A DNA stretch of 64,000 nucleotides from Demequina gelatinilytica. GTDB lineage: Bacteria > Actinomycetota > Actinomycetes > Actinomycetales > Demequinaceae. The stretch is from positions 160,649-224,648 of the forward strand of contig NZ_BBLV01000006.1 of assembly GCF_000971115.1 (NCBI RefSeq). The letters run 5' to 3'. How positions within the stretch are numbered: position 1 is the stretch's first letter; each line of letters begins with the position of its first letter. Both the position numbers and the translations under genes were made by a program. The notes under the pieces were generated by a model. It was not told the origin of the DNA, searched no databases, and was given only the letters and a program-made list of their open reading frames with translations. This document shows positions 1 through 7,740 of the stretch, one piece after another.

Positions 1-450
1 ACGCGCCTGCCGGTCGGCGTCCGGGACGGCCAGCGCATCCGCGTGCCCGGCAAGGGACGCGCGGGCGCCAACGGCGGCCCGGCGGGCGACCTGCTGCTCA
101 CGGTGCACGTGCAGAAGCACCCCGTGTTCACGGCGGACGGCCTCAACCTCCGCGTGCGCGTGCCGGTGCGGTTCGACGAGGCCGCGCTGGGCGCCCAGGT
201 CGAGGTGCCCACGCTCACCGGAGACCGCGTCAAGGTCAAGGTGCCCGGCGGCACGCAGTCCGGCACCACGCTGCGCGTCAAGGGCAAGGGCCTGAGCTCG
301 CGCAAGGGCACGGGAGACATGCTGGTCACCATCGAGGTGATGGTGCCCCAGAAGCTCTCGCGCGAGTCGAAGAAGGCGCTCGAGGCGCTGATGAGCACCT
401 TCCGCGACGAGGACCCGCGCGAGTCGCTGTTCAAGGATTCCTCGCGGTAG
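1..450 (+). CDS. dnaJ: Chaperone protein DnaJ, C-terminal part (5' end outside the window)
   Basis: The reading frame is open from the first base, so the gene begins upstream. The visible 149 residues match the C-terminal substrate-binding beta domains of DnaJ/Hsp40: a V-x-D-G-Q-R-I-R strand followed by a G-x-G-x-x-G stretch, G-D-L-L-L-T-V-x-V and H-P-V-F, and a second beta repeat ending in a short acidic helix. The J-domain and any zinc-finger region lie outside the window, so the DnaJ1/DnaJ2 subtype cannot be judged. DnaJ stimulates the DnaK ATPase and delivers unfolded clients. hspR follows 55 bp downstream on the same strand, which is the usual end of the actinobacterial dnaK-grpE-dnaJ-hspR operon and supports the assignment. 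Confidence 0.93.
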   Translation, partial: TRLPVGVRDGQRIRVPGKGRAGANGGPAGDLLLTVHVQKHPVFTADGLNLRVRVPVRFDEAALGAQVEVPTLTGDRVKVKVPGGTQSGTTLRVKGKGLSSRKGTGDMLVTIEVMVPQKLSRESKKALEALMSTFRDEDPRESLFKDSSR

Positions 451-505
451 GGATCCCACCAGGGACGATGCACGCCCGCTAGCGTGGGCCGGAAGGAGGT
501 GGACC

Positions 506-919
506 GTGGAGCAGCCCGACGTGGACGAGCCCGTGTTCCTCATCTCCGCGGCCGCGGAGCTCGCAGGCATGCACGCGCAGACGCTGCGGCAGTACGACCG
601 TCTGGGCCTGGTGGTCCCCCGCCGCCGGCCCGGCGGCGGTCGTCGCTACTCGCTGCGCGACGTGGCGACGCTGCGCGAGATCCAGCGCATGAGCCAGGAG
701 GAGGGCATCAACCTCGCCGGCATCAAGCGCATCCTCCACCTCGCTCACGAGGTCCAGCGGCTCGAACGCGAGGTCGAGCGGCTGCGACCGCGCGCGGACA
801 CAGGCTCCCGCATCTTCACCACAGGCCCGACGGGCAACGTGGTGATCGTCGAGCGCGGCCGACGCGCGCGGCGCGACGAGGGCCGTGCCGTGGTGCTGTG
901 GAGCGCGCCGCTCGACTGA
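506..919 (+). CDS. hspR: HspR, MerR-family heat-shock repressor
   Basis: A 137-aa MerR-type protein. The N-terminal winged helix-turn-helix (about residues 10-80) holds the typical AAELAGMHAQTLRQYDRLGL helix pair and a R-R-Y-S-L-R-D wing. A coiled-coil-like helix rich in E/R follows (about 85-105), as expected for an HspR dimer. The GTG start is preceded by a strong site, GGAAGGAGGT, 5 bp upstream. HspR represses the dnaK operon through HAIR boxes and is itself the last gene of that operon. No HAIR box is visible here, consistent with the operon promoter lying upstream of the window. A palindrome of 14 bp overlaps the stop codon and may end transcription. Confidence 0.93.
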   Translation: MEQPDVDEPVFLISAAAELAGMHAQTLRQYDRLGLVVPRRRPGGGRRYSLRDVATLREIQRMSQEEGINLAGIKRILHLAHEVQRLEREVERLRPRADTGSRIFTTGPTGNVVIVERGRRARRDEGRAVVLWSAPLD

Positions 920-947
920 GCGGCGCCGCTCCCCCGTGCGGCGCGGG

Positions 948-1559
948 TCAGCGCGCTGCAGCGACCTCCGCGGCGGCGATCTGCGCGTCGATGAGCGCGG
1001 TCAGATCGGAGGCCGGGTACGCCGCGATCTCGGGCGTCGCGTAGGACACGCGGAGCAGCTCGATGGCCACGTGGCCGTGGACGCACGACCACATCGCCAT
1101 GGCGGCCTGATGCCAGGCGGCCGGGTCCCCGTCTGCGCTGTCGAGCACCGAGGCGACGCGCGAGCGGTGCGCATAGAAGACGTCCCACATGCGCTCACGC
1201 GTGGCGTCGGAGGGGTCGTAGCCGGCGATCCCCGGCGCGAACATCGTCTGGAACTGCGTGGGGTTCTCGAGCGCCCACGTGCGGTACGCCTCCGCGACCG
1301 CGATGAGCCCGTCGCGGCCCGCCTCGGCGCGCTCCCAGGCCAGACCGGCCTGCTCGTCGAGGGCGTCGAAGCCCGAGTCGACGATCGCGTCGATGAGACC
1401 CGACTTGCCGGAGAAGTGCGTGTAGACGCCCATGGTCGAGCAGCCCGCGGCCTTCGCCACCGCGCGCACGGTCAGCGCGCTCGCGCCGCTCTCCGCGACC
1501 AGACTGAGAGCGCTCTCAAGGAGCCTCGTACGGAGATCCGGAACAGAACTTTCGACCAT
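948..1559 (-). CDS. TetR/AcrR-family transcriptional regulator
   Basis: A 203-aa regulator. The N-terminal helix-turn-helix (about residues 8-55) has the family pattern: R-x-x-L-L-E-S-A-L at the start, then LTVRAVAKAAGCSTMGVYTHF and K-S-G-L-I. The C-terminal part is all-helical and ends with a W-x-x-x-H-G-H-V-A-I-E-L segment like the WHG/TetR_C ligand domains. The ligand and targets are unknown. It converges with hspR (28-bp gap) and has no obvious partner gene. The region just upstream of its ATG is locally A/T-rich and holds a TATCAT-like box about 10 bp before the start, which could give a nearly leaderless transcript; this is weak evidence. Confidence 0.88.
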   Translation of the reverse strand: MVESSVPDLRTRLLESALSLVAESGASALTVRAVAKAAGCSTMGVYTHFSGKSGLIDAIVDSGFDALDEQAGLAWERAEAGRDGLIAVAEAYRTWALENPTQFQTMFAPGIAGYDPSDATRERMWDVFYAHRSRVASVLDSADGDPAAWHQAAMAMWSCVHGHVAIELLRVSYATPEIAAYPASDLTALIDAQIAAAEVAAAR

Positions 1560-1673
1560 GGCTTAATGATAAGTGAATGCGGTAGTTTCCGGGACCCCTC
1601 ACGGCCCCGGAACGGCCCGGATCCGGGCGTCTGTGGGAGATGCCACAAACGCTTACACCCGCACCCCGCATCA

Positions 1674-1714
1674 CATGGGGTCGGCACCGCCCTCAGCTCG
1701 GTGCCGACCCCATG
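1674..1714 (-). terminator. Strong hairpin, probable terminator of the GGDEF-like gene
   Basis: Perfect 16-bp inverted repeat CATGGGGTCGGCACCG / CGGTGCCGACCCCATG with a 9-nt loop, starting 7 bp after the stop codon of the minus-strand gene at 1721-2494. It has no T-run, which is common in GC-rich actinobacteria. Confidence 0.65.
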
Positions 1715-1720
1715 CCGCCC

Positions 1721-2494
1721 TCAGCGGTGCAGGGAGTCCAACAGGTCCACGGCGTAGTCGTGGACGTCCGGCAGCGACTCGATCCAGACGCGGGGAGGCT
1801 GCCTCATGAGGTTGCCCACACGCATCTGCGTCGCACGTCGGGAGATCCGGTCGCGGAGCTCCGCGACGCCTCGGCCCATGTCGGGCCCGCGCTCGACGAG
1901 CACGGCGTACAGGCCGTCGGCCAGGCGTGCCATCGGATGGCCCTTGCCGTAGGCGTCGCGCAGCGACTGGCCGATGGCCGCGTTGCGCGCCATCCGCTGC
2001 CACGGGTCGGTGTGCGCCGCGGCCACGTCCACCAGGACCAGCGCATAGGCGGAGCTCACCAGGCTGCCCGCGCGCTCGGCGGTGCCGTAGAGCTCCTCGA
2101 GCCGCGCGACAAGGTACTCCTGCGTGCCGAGCCCCGACTCGGGGTCGTTCATCGCAGGGCCGATGCGCTGCGCGGCGTCGCCCTCGGTCCAGCCTTCGCA
2201 CAGCGAGCGGATCGAGCGGATCGGCGCGGCCTCGTAGCCCGCGGCACGGAACAGAACCGCCATGTCGTCGATCGCCTCGGTGATGCCCACGCCGGACTCG
2301 GCACGGGCGAAGCCGAGCCGGTACGCGGCGGGCGCGGTGTCGAGGCGGCTGTCGAGCGCCTCCGCGAGCGCCTCCGCTGCAGGGGTGAACCAATCGCCCG
2401 GCCGGCGCCACACGGAGCCGATGCTCGCGGCCTCCCAGCGGCGCAGCAGCGCGAAGGCCGGCGCTGCGCTGGGGATGTTCACCTCGCTTGTCAT
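1721..2494 (-). CDS. Hypothetical protein with degenerate GGDEF-like domain
   Basis: A 257-aa protein with no signal peptide or membrane segment. Residues 1-110 are helical with no recognised domain. The second half reads like a decayed diguanylate cyclase domain: D-P-E-S-G-L-G at 117-123 stands where GGDEF domains have D-x-L-T-G-L, ALVLVDV at 151-157 matches the strand with the metal-binding Asp, and R-L-A-D-G-L-Y-A-V-L at 190-199 replaces the R-x-G-G-D/E-E-F-x-V-L active-site turn. The catalytic Gly-Gly-Asp/Glu-Glu residues are missing, so it should not make c-di-GMP; it could bind a nucleotide or a protein. It is divergent from the large ECF sigma gene, 160 bp away, which hints at a shared control region. 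The GGDEF assignment is my inference from pattern only. Confidence 0.6.
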   Translation of the reverse strand: MTSEVNIPSAAPAFALLRRWEAASIGSVWRRPGDWFTPAAEALAEALDSRLDTAPAAYRLGFARAESGVGITEAIDDMAVLFRAAGYEAAPIRSIRSLCEGWTEGDAAQRIGPAMNDPESGLGTQEYLVARLEELYGTAERAGSLVSSAYALVLVDVAAAHTDPWQRMARNAAIGQSLRDAYGKGHPMARLADGLYAVLVERGPDMGRGVAELRDRISRRATQMRVGNLMRQPPRVWIESLPDVHDYAVDLLDSLHR

Positions 2495-2654
2495 GCCCGA
2501 TGAGAGGGGCGGGCTACGCCGTTATGACGCGACTTCTCGAAGATCTTTTCCGACAAATGCGATAAGCAGGTGTGACATACGCCTCACGAGCCTTGTCCGA
2601 ACCACCACCTACCGGAAGAATGCGGATACCCATCCGGCTAGGGGAGAGCACGGC
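2495..2654. promoter_or_regulatory. Divergent intergenic region between GGDEF-like gene and ECF sigma gene
   Basis: This 160-bp region must hold promoters for both flanking genes. It is less GC-rich than its surroundings. A CCGAACC element about 55 bp before the sigma gene start, with a GGATAC about 17 bp further on, vaguely resembles an ECF-type -35/-10 pair and would fit autoregulation. The evidence is weak. The sigma gene has a GGGGAGA ribosome-binding site just before its ATG. Confidence 0.3.
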
Positions 2655-5651
2655 ATGTCGCAGGAGGCGCTGTCGCTCTGGACCGAGACTTCCAGCGATC
2701 CAGAGCTGATCGCCGGGGTGCGCGCAGGCGACCCGGCGGCCTTTGGCGTGCTCTACGAGCGTCACTCGGACGCCGCGCGCAAGGTCGCCGCGCAGTACAC
2801 CAACAGCGCCGCCGACGCCGAGGACGTGGTCTCCGAGTCATTCTCACGCATCCTGCGCGCGCTGCAGCAGGGCGACGGCCCCGACCTCGCGTTCCGCGCC
2901 TACCTCTTCACCATCGTGCGCCGCACCGGTCTCGACCTCATCGAGAAGGGCAACCGCGCACGGCCGCGCGACGACATGTCGCCGTTCGAGTCGGCGATCG
3001 GCTACGAGGGCGGCTCGGACGAGCCCGCGCTCGAGACCTTCGAGCAGTCCATGGTCGCGGATGCCTTCCGCTCGCTCCCCGAGCGGTGGCGCGCCGTGCT
3101 CTGGTACACGGAGGTCGAGAAGAAGAGCCCCCGCGAGATCGCCCCGCTGCTCGGGCTCTCCGCCAACGGCGTGGCAGCGCTCGCCTATCGCGCGCGTGAG
3201 GCGCTGCGCCAGGCCTACCTGCAGCAGCACCTCGGCGCCGCCGACACCGTCGACTGCCTCGAGGCCAACGCCCAGCTCGGCTCGTACGTCCGCGGCGGCC
3301 TGAGCAAGCGCGAGCACACGCGCGTCGACGACCACGTGAGGCGCTGCGACAAGTGCTCCGCCCTGGTCGCGGAGCTCGAGGACGTCAACCGCGGCCTGCG
3401 CGGCATCATCGCTCCCCTGTTCCTCGGTGTCCTGGGCGCCAAGGCGCTCGAGGGCGGACTGCCCGTGGGCGGCGCGCTCGGCGAGGCTGCCGCCGCCGCA
3501 TCGGGCGCCGGGGCGACCGGCGGTGCCGGCGCCGGCGGTGCCGCGGCAGGTGGCGCCGCAGGGTCCTCGGGCACCATCGCCACCGCGACCGGGATCGCGG
3601 CGGTCGCCAACGGCCTCGCTGCGGTCGCGCTGCCCGCGGCCGCGACCCTCGGCGTGGTGTCGCTGGTGATGACCGGCGCGAGCGTGCTCGGGATCATCGG
3701 CGAGTCGGATGGCGGCGCGGTCGGCGCGGAGCCCGTGCCCACCGTCGACGCGACCACGCCGTCCGACGATGCCGCCGCCGCGCCCTCGACCTCCCCGTCG
3801 GGCGGCCCCACGGACGACGCCACCGAGGCACCCGAGGACGATGCGGTCGAGAGCCCCGAGCAGGGGACCGATGCGTCGGTCCTGGGCGTCGGCGCCATCG
3901 CGCCGGGGACGCAGTCCACCGGCCAGGACCGGACCGGCGACAGCGCCGGCGACGACGGCGCGACCGACCAGGGCGGATCGTCCACCGATGACGGCAGCTC
4001 GACGGGCGGTTCGACGGGCGGTTCGACCGGTGGTTCGACGGGCGGTTCGGCCGGTGGTTCGACGGGCGGTTCGACGGGCGGTTCGACCGGTGGTTCCACC
4101 GGTGGCGGTACGGACGGCGGGACCGATGGTGGGACCGGCGGTGGAACTGACGGTGGGACCGGCGGTGGAACTGACGGTGGGACCGGCGGTGGGACCGATG
4201 GTGGGACCGATGGTGGGACCGATGGTGGGACCGACGGCGGCACCGTCCAGACCTCGCTGAGCTTCGCGACGTCGGCGCTCAACTACATGAGCATCTCGCG
4301 CACGTCCCCGTTCGTGGACATGGCGCTTCGCAACGGCGGCCCGGACGATGCCGACGAGATCACCGCGAGCATCGTCCTCCCCGACGGCCTGACCTTCGCC
4401 GCGACCCCCGCCGGCGCCGGGGCGACGGCGCGTGTGACGGCCGCGGCGATCGACGACTACCTCGCGTTCGCGGCGACGTCCACCATCACCGCGGGCGACT
4501 GGGTGTGCGAGATCTCGAACGATGCCACCAGCGCGGACTGCACGCTCGACACGCTCGACGCGGGCCTGTCGACCGACCTGCGCCTGCGGCTCACGCCGCC
4601 CGGCCAGAGCGCGACGCTGGGCGACGACGCTCGCACCAGCTTCACGGCCGCCTCGGGCGACGACTCGGTGAGCTACAGCGTGCGCACCGGCCTCACCTCC
4701 TCGCTCACCACGCTGACCGACGAGCACGCGACCAGCGGCAACGTGAAGGCCGCCGTGTTCGGCGCGCCGCTGCTGGGCTGCGATCTCGAGGACCGCGAGT
4801 GCGAGCGGACCATGAGCTTCAACGGCTCGGACGCGAACGGGAAGTACGACAACGATGGCCAGACGATGCGCCCGCTCAACCTCGCGGGCGGCGAGGTCAG
4901 CTCGTCCGAGACCCTGGTGGTCCCGGACGACGCGGCGGGCGCGACCATCGCGTCCGCGACCCTGACGTGGTCGGCCAACCGCAGCATGCTCGACACCTGG
5001 GATGGTTCGCTGTCCTCGGCCCGGCTCAAGACCCCCGGCGGCGAGTACCAGGATGTGGTCGCGGATGCGGTCGAGTCGAGCTGGGACGGCTACGACCTCA
5101 GCTACGTCGCGACCGCGGACATCACCGACCAGGTGGCCGCCGGCGGCTTCGGCGCATACTCGGTCGCGGACATCGCGCTCCCCGCGCAGTTCCGTGCGCT
5201 GGTGCCCAACTACTACGCGGGCTTCGCGATCACCGTGGTCTACGAGCGCGCGGACTACCCCGAGGCGACGGTCGTGACTCTCGACGGCGCCGAGTGGATG
5301 CTCGGTACCACCACGGAGCTCCCGTTCGCCACGGACGGCCGCGCCACGGTCGACGTCTCGATGATCGCCTTCGAGGGCGACCGCGGCAAGCACGACAACC
5401 GCGTCTCCATCGACGGCGACGCGCTCAACCCGTGGGGCTGGAACGGCAGGACCGCGGTGGGCGGGAACTCGGGCAACGCGGCGGACTCCACGGCGTTCGG
5501 TTCGCCGTTCGCCAACTCGCTGGGCGTGGATGCGAAGCCGTTCAAGACGAAGACCGTGGGCGTCGGCGTCCACCGCGTCCAGCTCTACAGCGGGTACTCG
5601 GACCTGTTCATGCTCAACCGCCTGGTCCTCACCATCACGCCGACCGACTGA
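2655..5651 (+). CDS. ECF sigma factor fused to anti-sigma-like zinc domain, membrane segment and large extracytoplasmic domain
   Basis: A 998-aa multidomain protein. Residues ~15-90 form sigma-70 region 2 (DAEDVVSESFSRI helix) and ~135-185 form region 4 with its helix-turn-helix (PREIAPLLGLSANGVAALAYRA). Residues ~220-240 carry an H-x3-H-x3-C-x2-C zinc anti-sigma motif (the Cys are near 231 and 234). A hydrophobic segment follows at ~308-350, then an acidic Pro/Thr/Ser linker, a Gly-rich repeat (~449-529) and about 460 residues of predicted beta-sandwich. The C-terminal part contains DUF11-like sequence and a repeated 'A-G-F-A-I-T-V-V-Y-E' strand typical of actinobacterial surface proteins. 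Known relatives are ECF groups with long C-terminal extensions (ECF53-like). The layout suggests a sigma factor tethered to the membrane and controlled by its own outer domain. Targets are unknown. The ATG was chosen for its GGGGAGA site and because homology starts there; the frame stays open upstream. Confidence 0.88.
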   Translation: MSQEALSLWTETSSDPELIAGVRAGDPAAFGVLYERHSDAARKVAAQYTNSAADAEDVVSESFSRILRALQQGDGPDLAFRAYLFTIVRRTGLDLIEKGNRARPRDDMSPFESAIGYEGGSDEPALETFEQSMVADAFRSLPERWRAVLWYTEVEKKSPREIAPLLGLSANGVAALAYRAREALRQAYLQQHLGAADTVDCLEANAQLGSYVRGGLSKREHTRVDDHVRRCDKCSALVAELEDVNRGLRGIIAPLFLGVLGAKALEGGLPVGGALGEAAAAASGAGATGGAGAGGAAAGGAAGSSGTIATATGIAAVANGLAAVALPAAATLGVVSLVMTGASVLGIIGESDGGAVGAEPVPTVDATTPSDDAAAAPSTSPSGGPTDDATEAPEDDAVESPEQGTDASVLGVGAIAPGTQSTGQDRTGDSAGDDGATDQGGSSTDDGSSTGGSTGGSTGGSTGGSAGGSTGGSTGGSTGGSTGGGTDGGTDGGTGGGTDGGTGGGTDGGTGGGTDGGTDGGTDGGTDGGTVQTSLSFATSALNYMSISRTSPFVDMALRNGGPDDADEITASIVLPDGLTFAATPAGAGATARVTAAAIDDYLAFAATSTITAGDWVCEISNDATSADCTLDTLDAGLSTDLRLRLTPPGQSATLGDDARTSFTAASGDDSVSYSVRTGLTSSLTTLTDEHATSGNVKAAVFGAPLLGCDLEDRECERTMSFNGSDANGKYDNDGQTMRPLNLAGGEVSSSETLVVPDDAAGATIASATLTWSANRSMLDTWDGSLSSARLKTPGGEYQDVVADAVESSWDGYDLSYVATADITDQVAAGGFGAYSVADIALPAQFRALVPNYYAGFAITVVYERADYPEATVVTLDGAEWMLGTTTELPFATDGRATVDVSMIAFEGDRGKHDNRVSIDGDALNPWGWNGRTAVGGNSGNAADSTAFGSPFANSLGVDAKPFKTKTVGVGVHRVQLYSGYSDLFMLNRLVLTITPTD
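3999..4241 (+). repeat. In-frame 12-bp tandem repeats encoding STGG / TDGG units
   Basis: About twenty degenerate 12-bp units inside the ECF fusion gene. The first block encodes S-T-G-G units and the second T-D-G-G and T-G-G-G units. They form a flexible linker between membrane segment and outer domain. Such arrays change length easily by slippage. Confidence 0.9.
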
Positions 5652-5657
5652 CGCTCG

Positions 5658-6266
5658 TCAGCGAGCGGGATCCGGGCTCCAGTCGAGGTCCAGCTGACGC
5701 GCGGTGCGCTGCGCGAGGTCCACGGAGGCGGCACGCGCCACCAGGTGCAGCGCGAGGTGGATGCCTGACGTGAGACCGCCGCTGGTGAGCACCCTGCCCT
5801 CGTCCACCCAGCGCACGCCCCCGACGACGGAGCCGACCTCGCCGCACGAGGCCAGGTCTGACAGGTCCTCCCAGTGGGTGGTCGCGCGAGCACCGTCGAG
5901 CAGGTGTGCCCGCGCGAGCAGGAAGGCGCCCGTGCACACCGATGCGGTCATGTCGGTCTCAGGCGCCAAGCGCTCGATGGTCGCGATCAGGCCAGTGTCA
6001 CCGAGCGCGCACGCGACGTCGATGGTGCCCGGCACCAGCAGGATGTCGCACGCCTCGATCATGTCCGAGTCCGCGAGCCGCGTCAGGGTCATGCCCCCGT
6101 ACGCCGCGACATCGCCGCCGCCCGGTGTGGCGAGCATGACCTCGAACTGCGGCGCATCGCCATCGCGCTCCTGCAGCCGCGAGGCTGTGAGGAGCACCTC
6201 GTAGGGCCCACCGGCATCGATGAGGTCGAAGCCGTCGAAGAGGAGGATGACCGCGAGCGTCGTCAT
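5658..6266 (-). CDS. DJ-1/PfpI-family protein (glutamine amidotransferase-like fold)
   Basis: A 202-aa protein covering one DJ-1/PfpI domain. It opens with the V-I-L-L-F-D-G-F-D-L-I-D-A-G-G-P-Y-E-V strand-turn that carries the conserved acidic residue near position 15-24. The nucleophile elbow is A-S-V-C-T-G-A-F-L-L-A with Cys111, followed by A-T-T-H-W (His131), as in isonitrile hydratases and the N-terminal halves of AraC-type GATase-like regulators. No DNA-binding domain is attached, so an enzyme such as isonitrile hydratase or a stress-related hydrolase is more likely than a regulator. It converges on the ECF sigma gene with a 6-bp gap. The MFS gene upstream on the same strand ends 61 bp before it, so co-transcription is possible. 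Confidence 0.85.
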   Translation of the reverse strand: MTTLAVILLFDGFDLIDAGGPYEVLLTASRLQERDGDAPQFEVMLATPGGGDVAAYGGMTLTRLADSDMIEACDILLVPGTIDVACALGDTGLIATIERLAPETDMTASVCTGAFLLARAHLLDGARATTHWEDLSDLASCGEVGSVVGGVRWVDEGRVLTSGGLTSGIHLALHLVARAASVDLAQRTARQLDLDWSPDPAR

Positions 6267-6327
6267 GCCCTCACGCTAGCGAGCGCGCGGCCCCGACGCC
6301 GCGCTTGGCGGCGCGACGCGCGGGTCG

Positions 6328-7593
6328 TCAGGCGATGACGGTCGTCTGGATTCGCGGGCGGACCACGGTCCAGAAGATCGCGATCGCGACCACGAGGCTC
6401 CCGATCATGACCGCGCCCATGCTGATGACGGACACCCCCAGCACACCGACCAACGGCGACACCGTGCCGGCGATGCCGGAGTTGAGCGCGCCGAGCAGCG
6501 ACGCCGCGGTGCCGGCCTCCTCGCCGTGGCTGTTGAGCGCCGTGATCTGCACCGCGGGGCCGATGATGCCCAGCGAGGAGACGACGAAGAACAGCGGCAC
6601 CAGCAGGCCGACCAGGCCGAGGCCCATGAGGTTGCCCGCGACGATCAGCACGGCACCGGTGAGCATGATCCCGAGACCCCAGGTGATCACCGAGCGGGGC
6701 GGGAAGACGCGCATCAGGCGCGCGGACGTCTGGTTCGCGATGATGAGGCCGACGGAGTTCGTCGCGAACACCAGGCCGTACTCCTGGGCGCTCATGCCGA
6801 ACTGGTCCTGGAGCACGAACGAGGAGGCGGACAGGTAGCAGAACAGCGCCGCGAACGTCAGCGCGCCCACCATGGAGATGCCCACGAACGCACGGTCGTT
6901 CAGGAGGTGCACGTAGCGGGCGCGGGTCGCCGAGAGCGAAGCCTTGCCACGCCGCTCTGCCGGCATCGTCTCCTTGATGACGCCGCTCACCACCAGCGCC
7001 ACGGCGGTGCCGTAGAGCGCGAGGACCACGAACAGGCCGCGCCAGTCCATGAAGGACAGCAGCTGCGAGCCGATCACCGGAGCGATGACGGGCGCGAGAC
7101 CCACCACCAGGGCCATGCGGGCGAGCATGCGGATGAGTGCCTGACCGGCGAACAGGTCGCGCACCATCGCGTTGGCGACCACGCCGCCGCCGGCCGCGCC
7201 GATGCCCTGGAGCACGCGGCCCGCCATGACCCACTCGACGCTGGGCGCGAGCACCACGAACAGCGACGCGGCGATGTGGATGGTCGTCGCGATGACCAGC
7301 GGCTTCTTGCGTCCGAGCGCATCGCTCAGCGGACCGACCACGAGCTGGCCCAGCGCGAAGCCGATGGTGGTCGCCGTGAGCGTGAGCTGGATGGCCGCGT
7401 CGGAGGCGGCCAGGTCCGCCGCGACAGCGGGGAACGCCGGCAGGTACATGTCGATGGTGAACGGGCCGAGCGCGATGAGCGCACCGAGCACCACCACGTA
7501 GAGGAGCTTCTGGCGCCGCGGCATGGCGAGGCCGGGGCTGGCGACGATGCGGGGGGTGACCTGGTCGGCGGCGTTCTGGACGGCGGCGCTCAC
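6328..7593 (-). CDS. MFS transporter, Bcr/CflA-type multidrug exporter
   Basis: About 421 aa with 12 predicted membrane helices. Recognisable marks are the helix-1 sequence G-P-F-T-I-D-M-Y-L-P-A-F-P near the N-terminus, which is diagnostic of the Bcr/CflA drug-resistance group, G-P-L-S-D-A-L-G-R-K-K-P (MFS motif A) in the loop between helices 2 and 3, and G-R-V-L-Q-G-I-G-A-A-G in helix 4. It probably exports drugs in exchange for protons; the substrate is unknown. The GTG start used here is a choice: the frame remains open for 23 more codons upstream, but no good ribosome site is seen there and those codons run into the hairpin behind nrdB. An ATG 21 codons further in is another option. Confidence 0.9.
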   Translation of the reverse strand: MSAAVQNAADQVTPRIVASPGLAMPRRQKLLYVVVLGALIALGPFTIDMYLPAFPAVAADLAASDAAIQLTLTATTIGFALGQLVVGPLSDALGRKKPLVIATTIHIAASLFVVLAPSVEWVMAGRVLQGIGAAGGGVVANAMVRDLFAGQALIRMLARMALVVGLAPVIAPVIGSQLLSFMDWRGLFVVLALYGTAVALVVSGVIKETMPAERRGKASLSATRARYVHLLNDRAFVGISMVGALTFAALFCYLSASSFVLQDQFGMSAQEYGLVFATNSVGLIIANQTSARLMRVFPPRSVITWGLGIMLTGAVLIVAGNLMGLGLVGLLVPLFFVVSSLGIIGPAVQITALNSHGEEAGTAASLLGALNSGIAGTVSPLVGVLGVSVISMGAVMIGSLVVAIAIFWTVVRPRIQTTVIA

Positions 7594-7661
7594 GGGCGTG
7601 ACCTGTTTTCTCGAAAGGGGGGCGCGGCGAAGGAGGGCGGGGGTGCGGGGGACGCACACCA

Positions 7662-7700
7662 AGACGCCCGTCGCAGGGGATCGCTCTGCTCCGGGCGTCT
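7662..7700 (-). terminator. Hairpin behind nrdB, probable terminator
   Basis: Inverted repeat AGACGCCCG / CGGGCGTCT that continues, after a symmetrical GA/GA mismatch, into GCAG / CTGC around a 9-nt loop. It lies about 40 bp after the nrdB stop codon. The tandem G-A mismatch could pair as sheared G-A, giving an almost continuous stem of 15 layers. Confidence 0.55.
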
Positions 7701-7740
7701 GATGGGGTGCCGCCAGTCTAAGCGGCTGTTTGACAGGTGT

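Noticed and set aside
3999..4241. Possible CRISPR-like array
   Set aside because: The repeats are 12-bp coding units in frame with the ECF fusion protein and have no spacers.
2844..5573. A 909-codon open frame on the minus strand opposite the ECF fusion gene
   Set aside because: Arg/Gly/Ala-rich with no recognisable motif, and it covers the antisense of clear sigma-factor domains.
6263..7657. A 464-codon minus-strand frame overlapping the MFS gene
   Set aside because: It is a different frame from the 12-helix transporter and has no hydrophobic segments.
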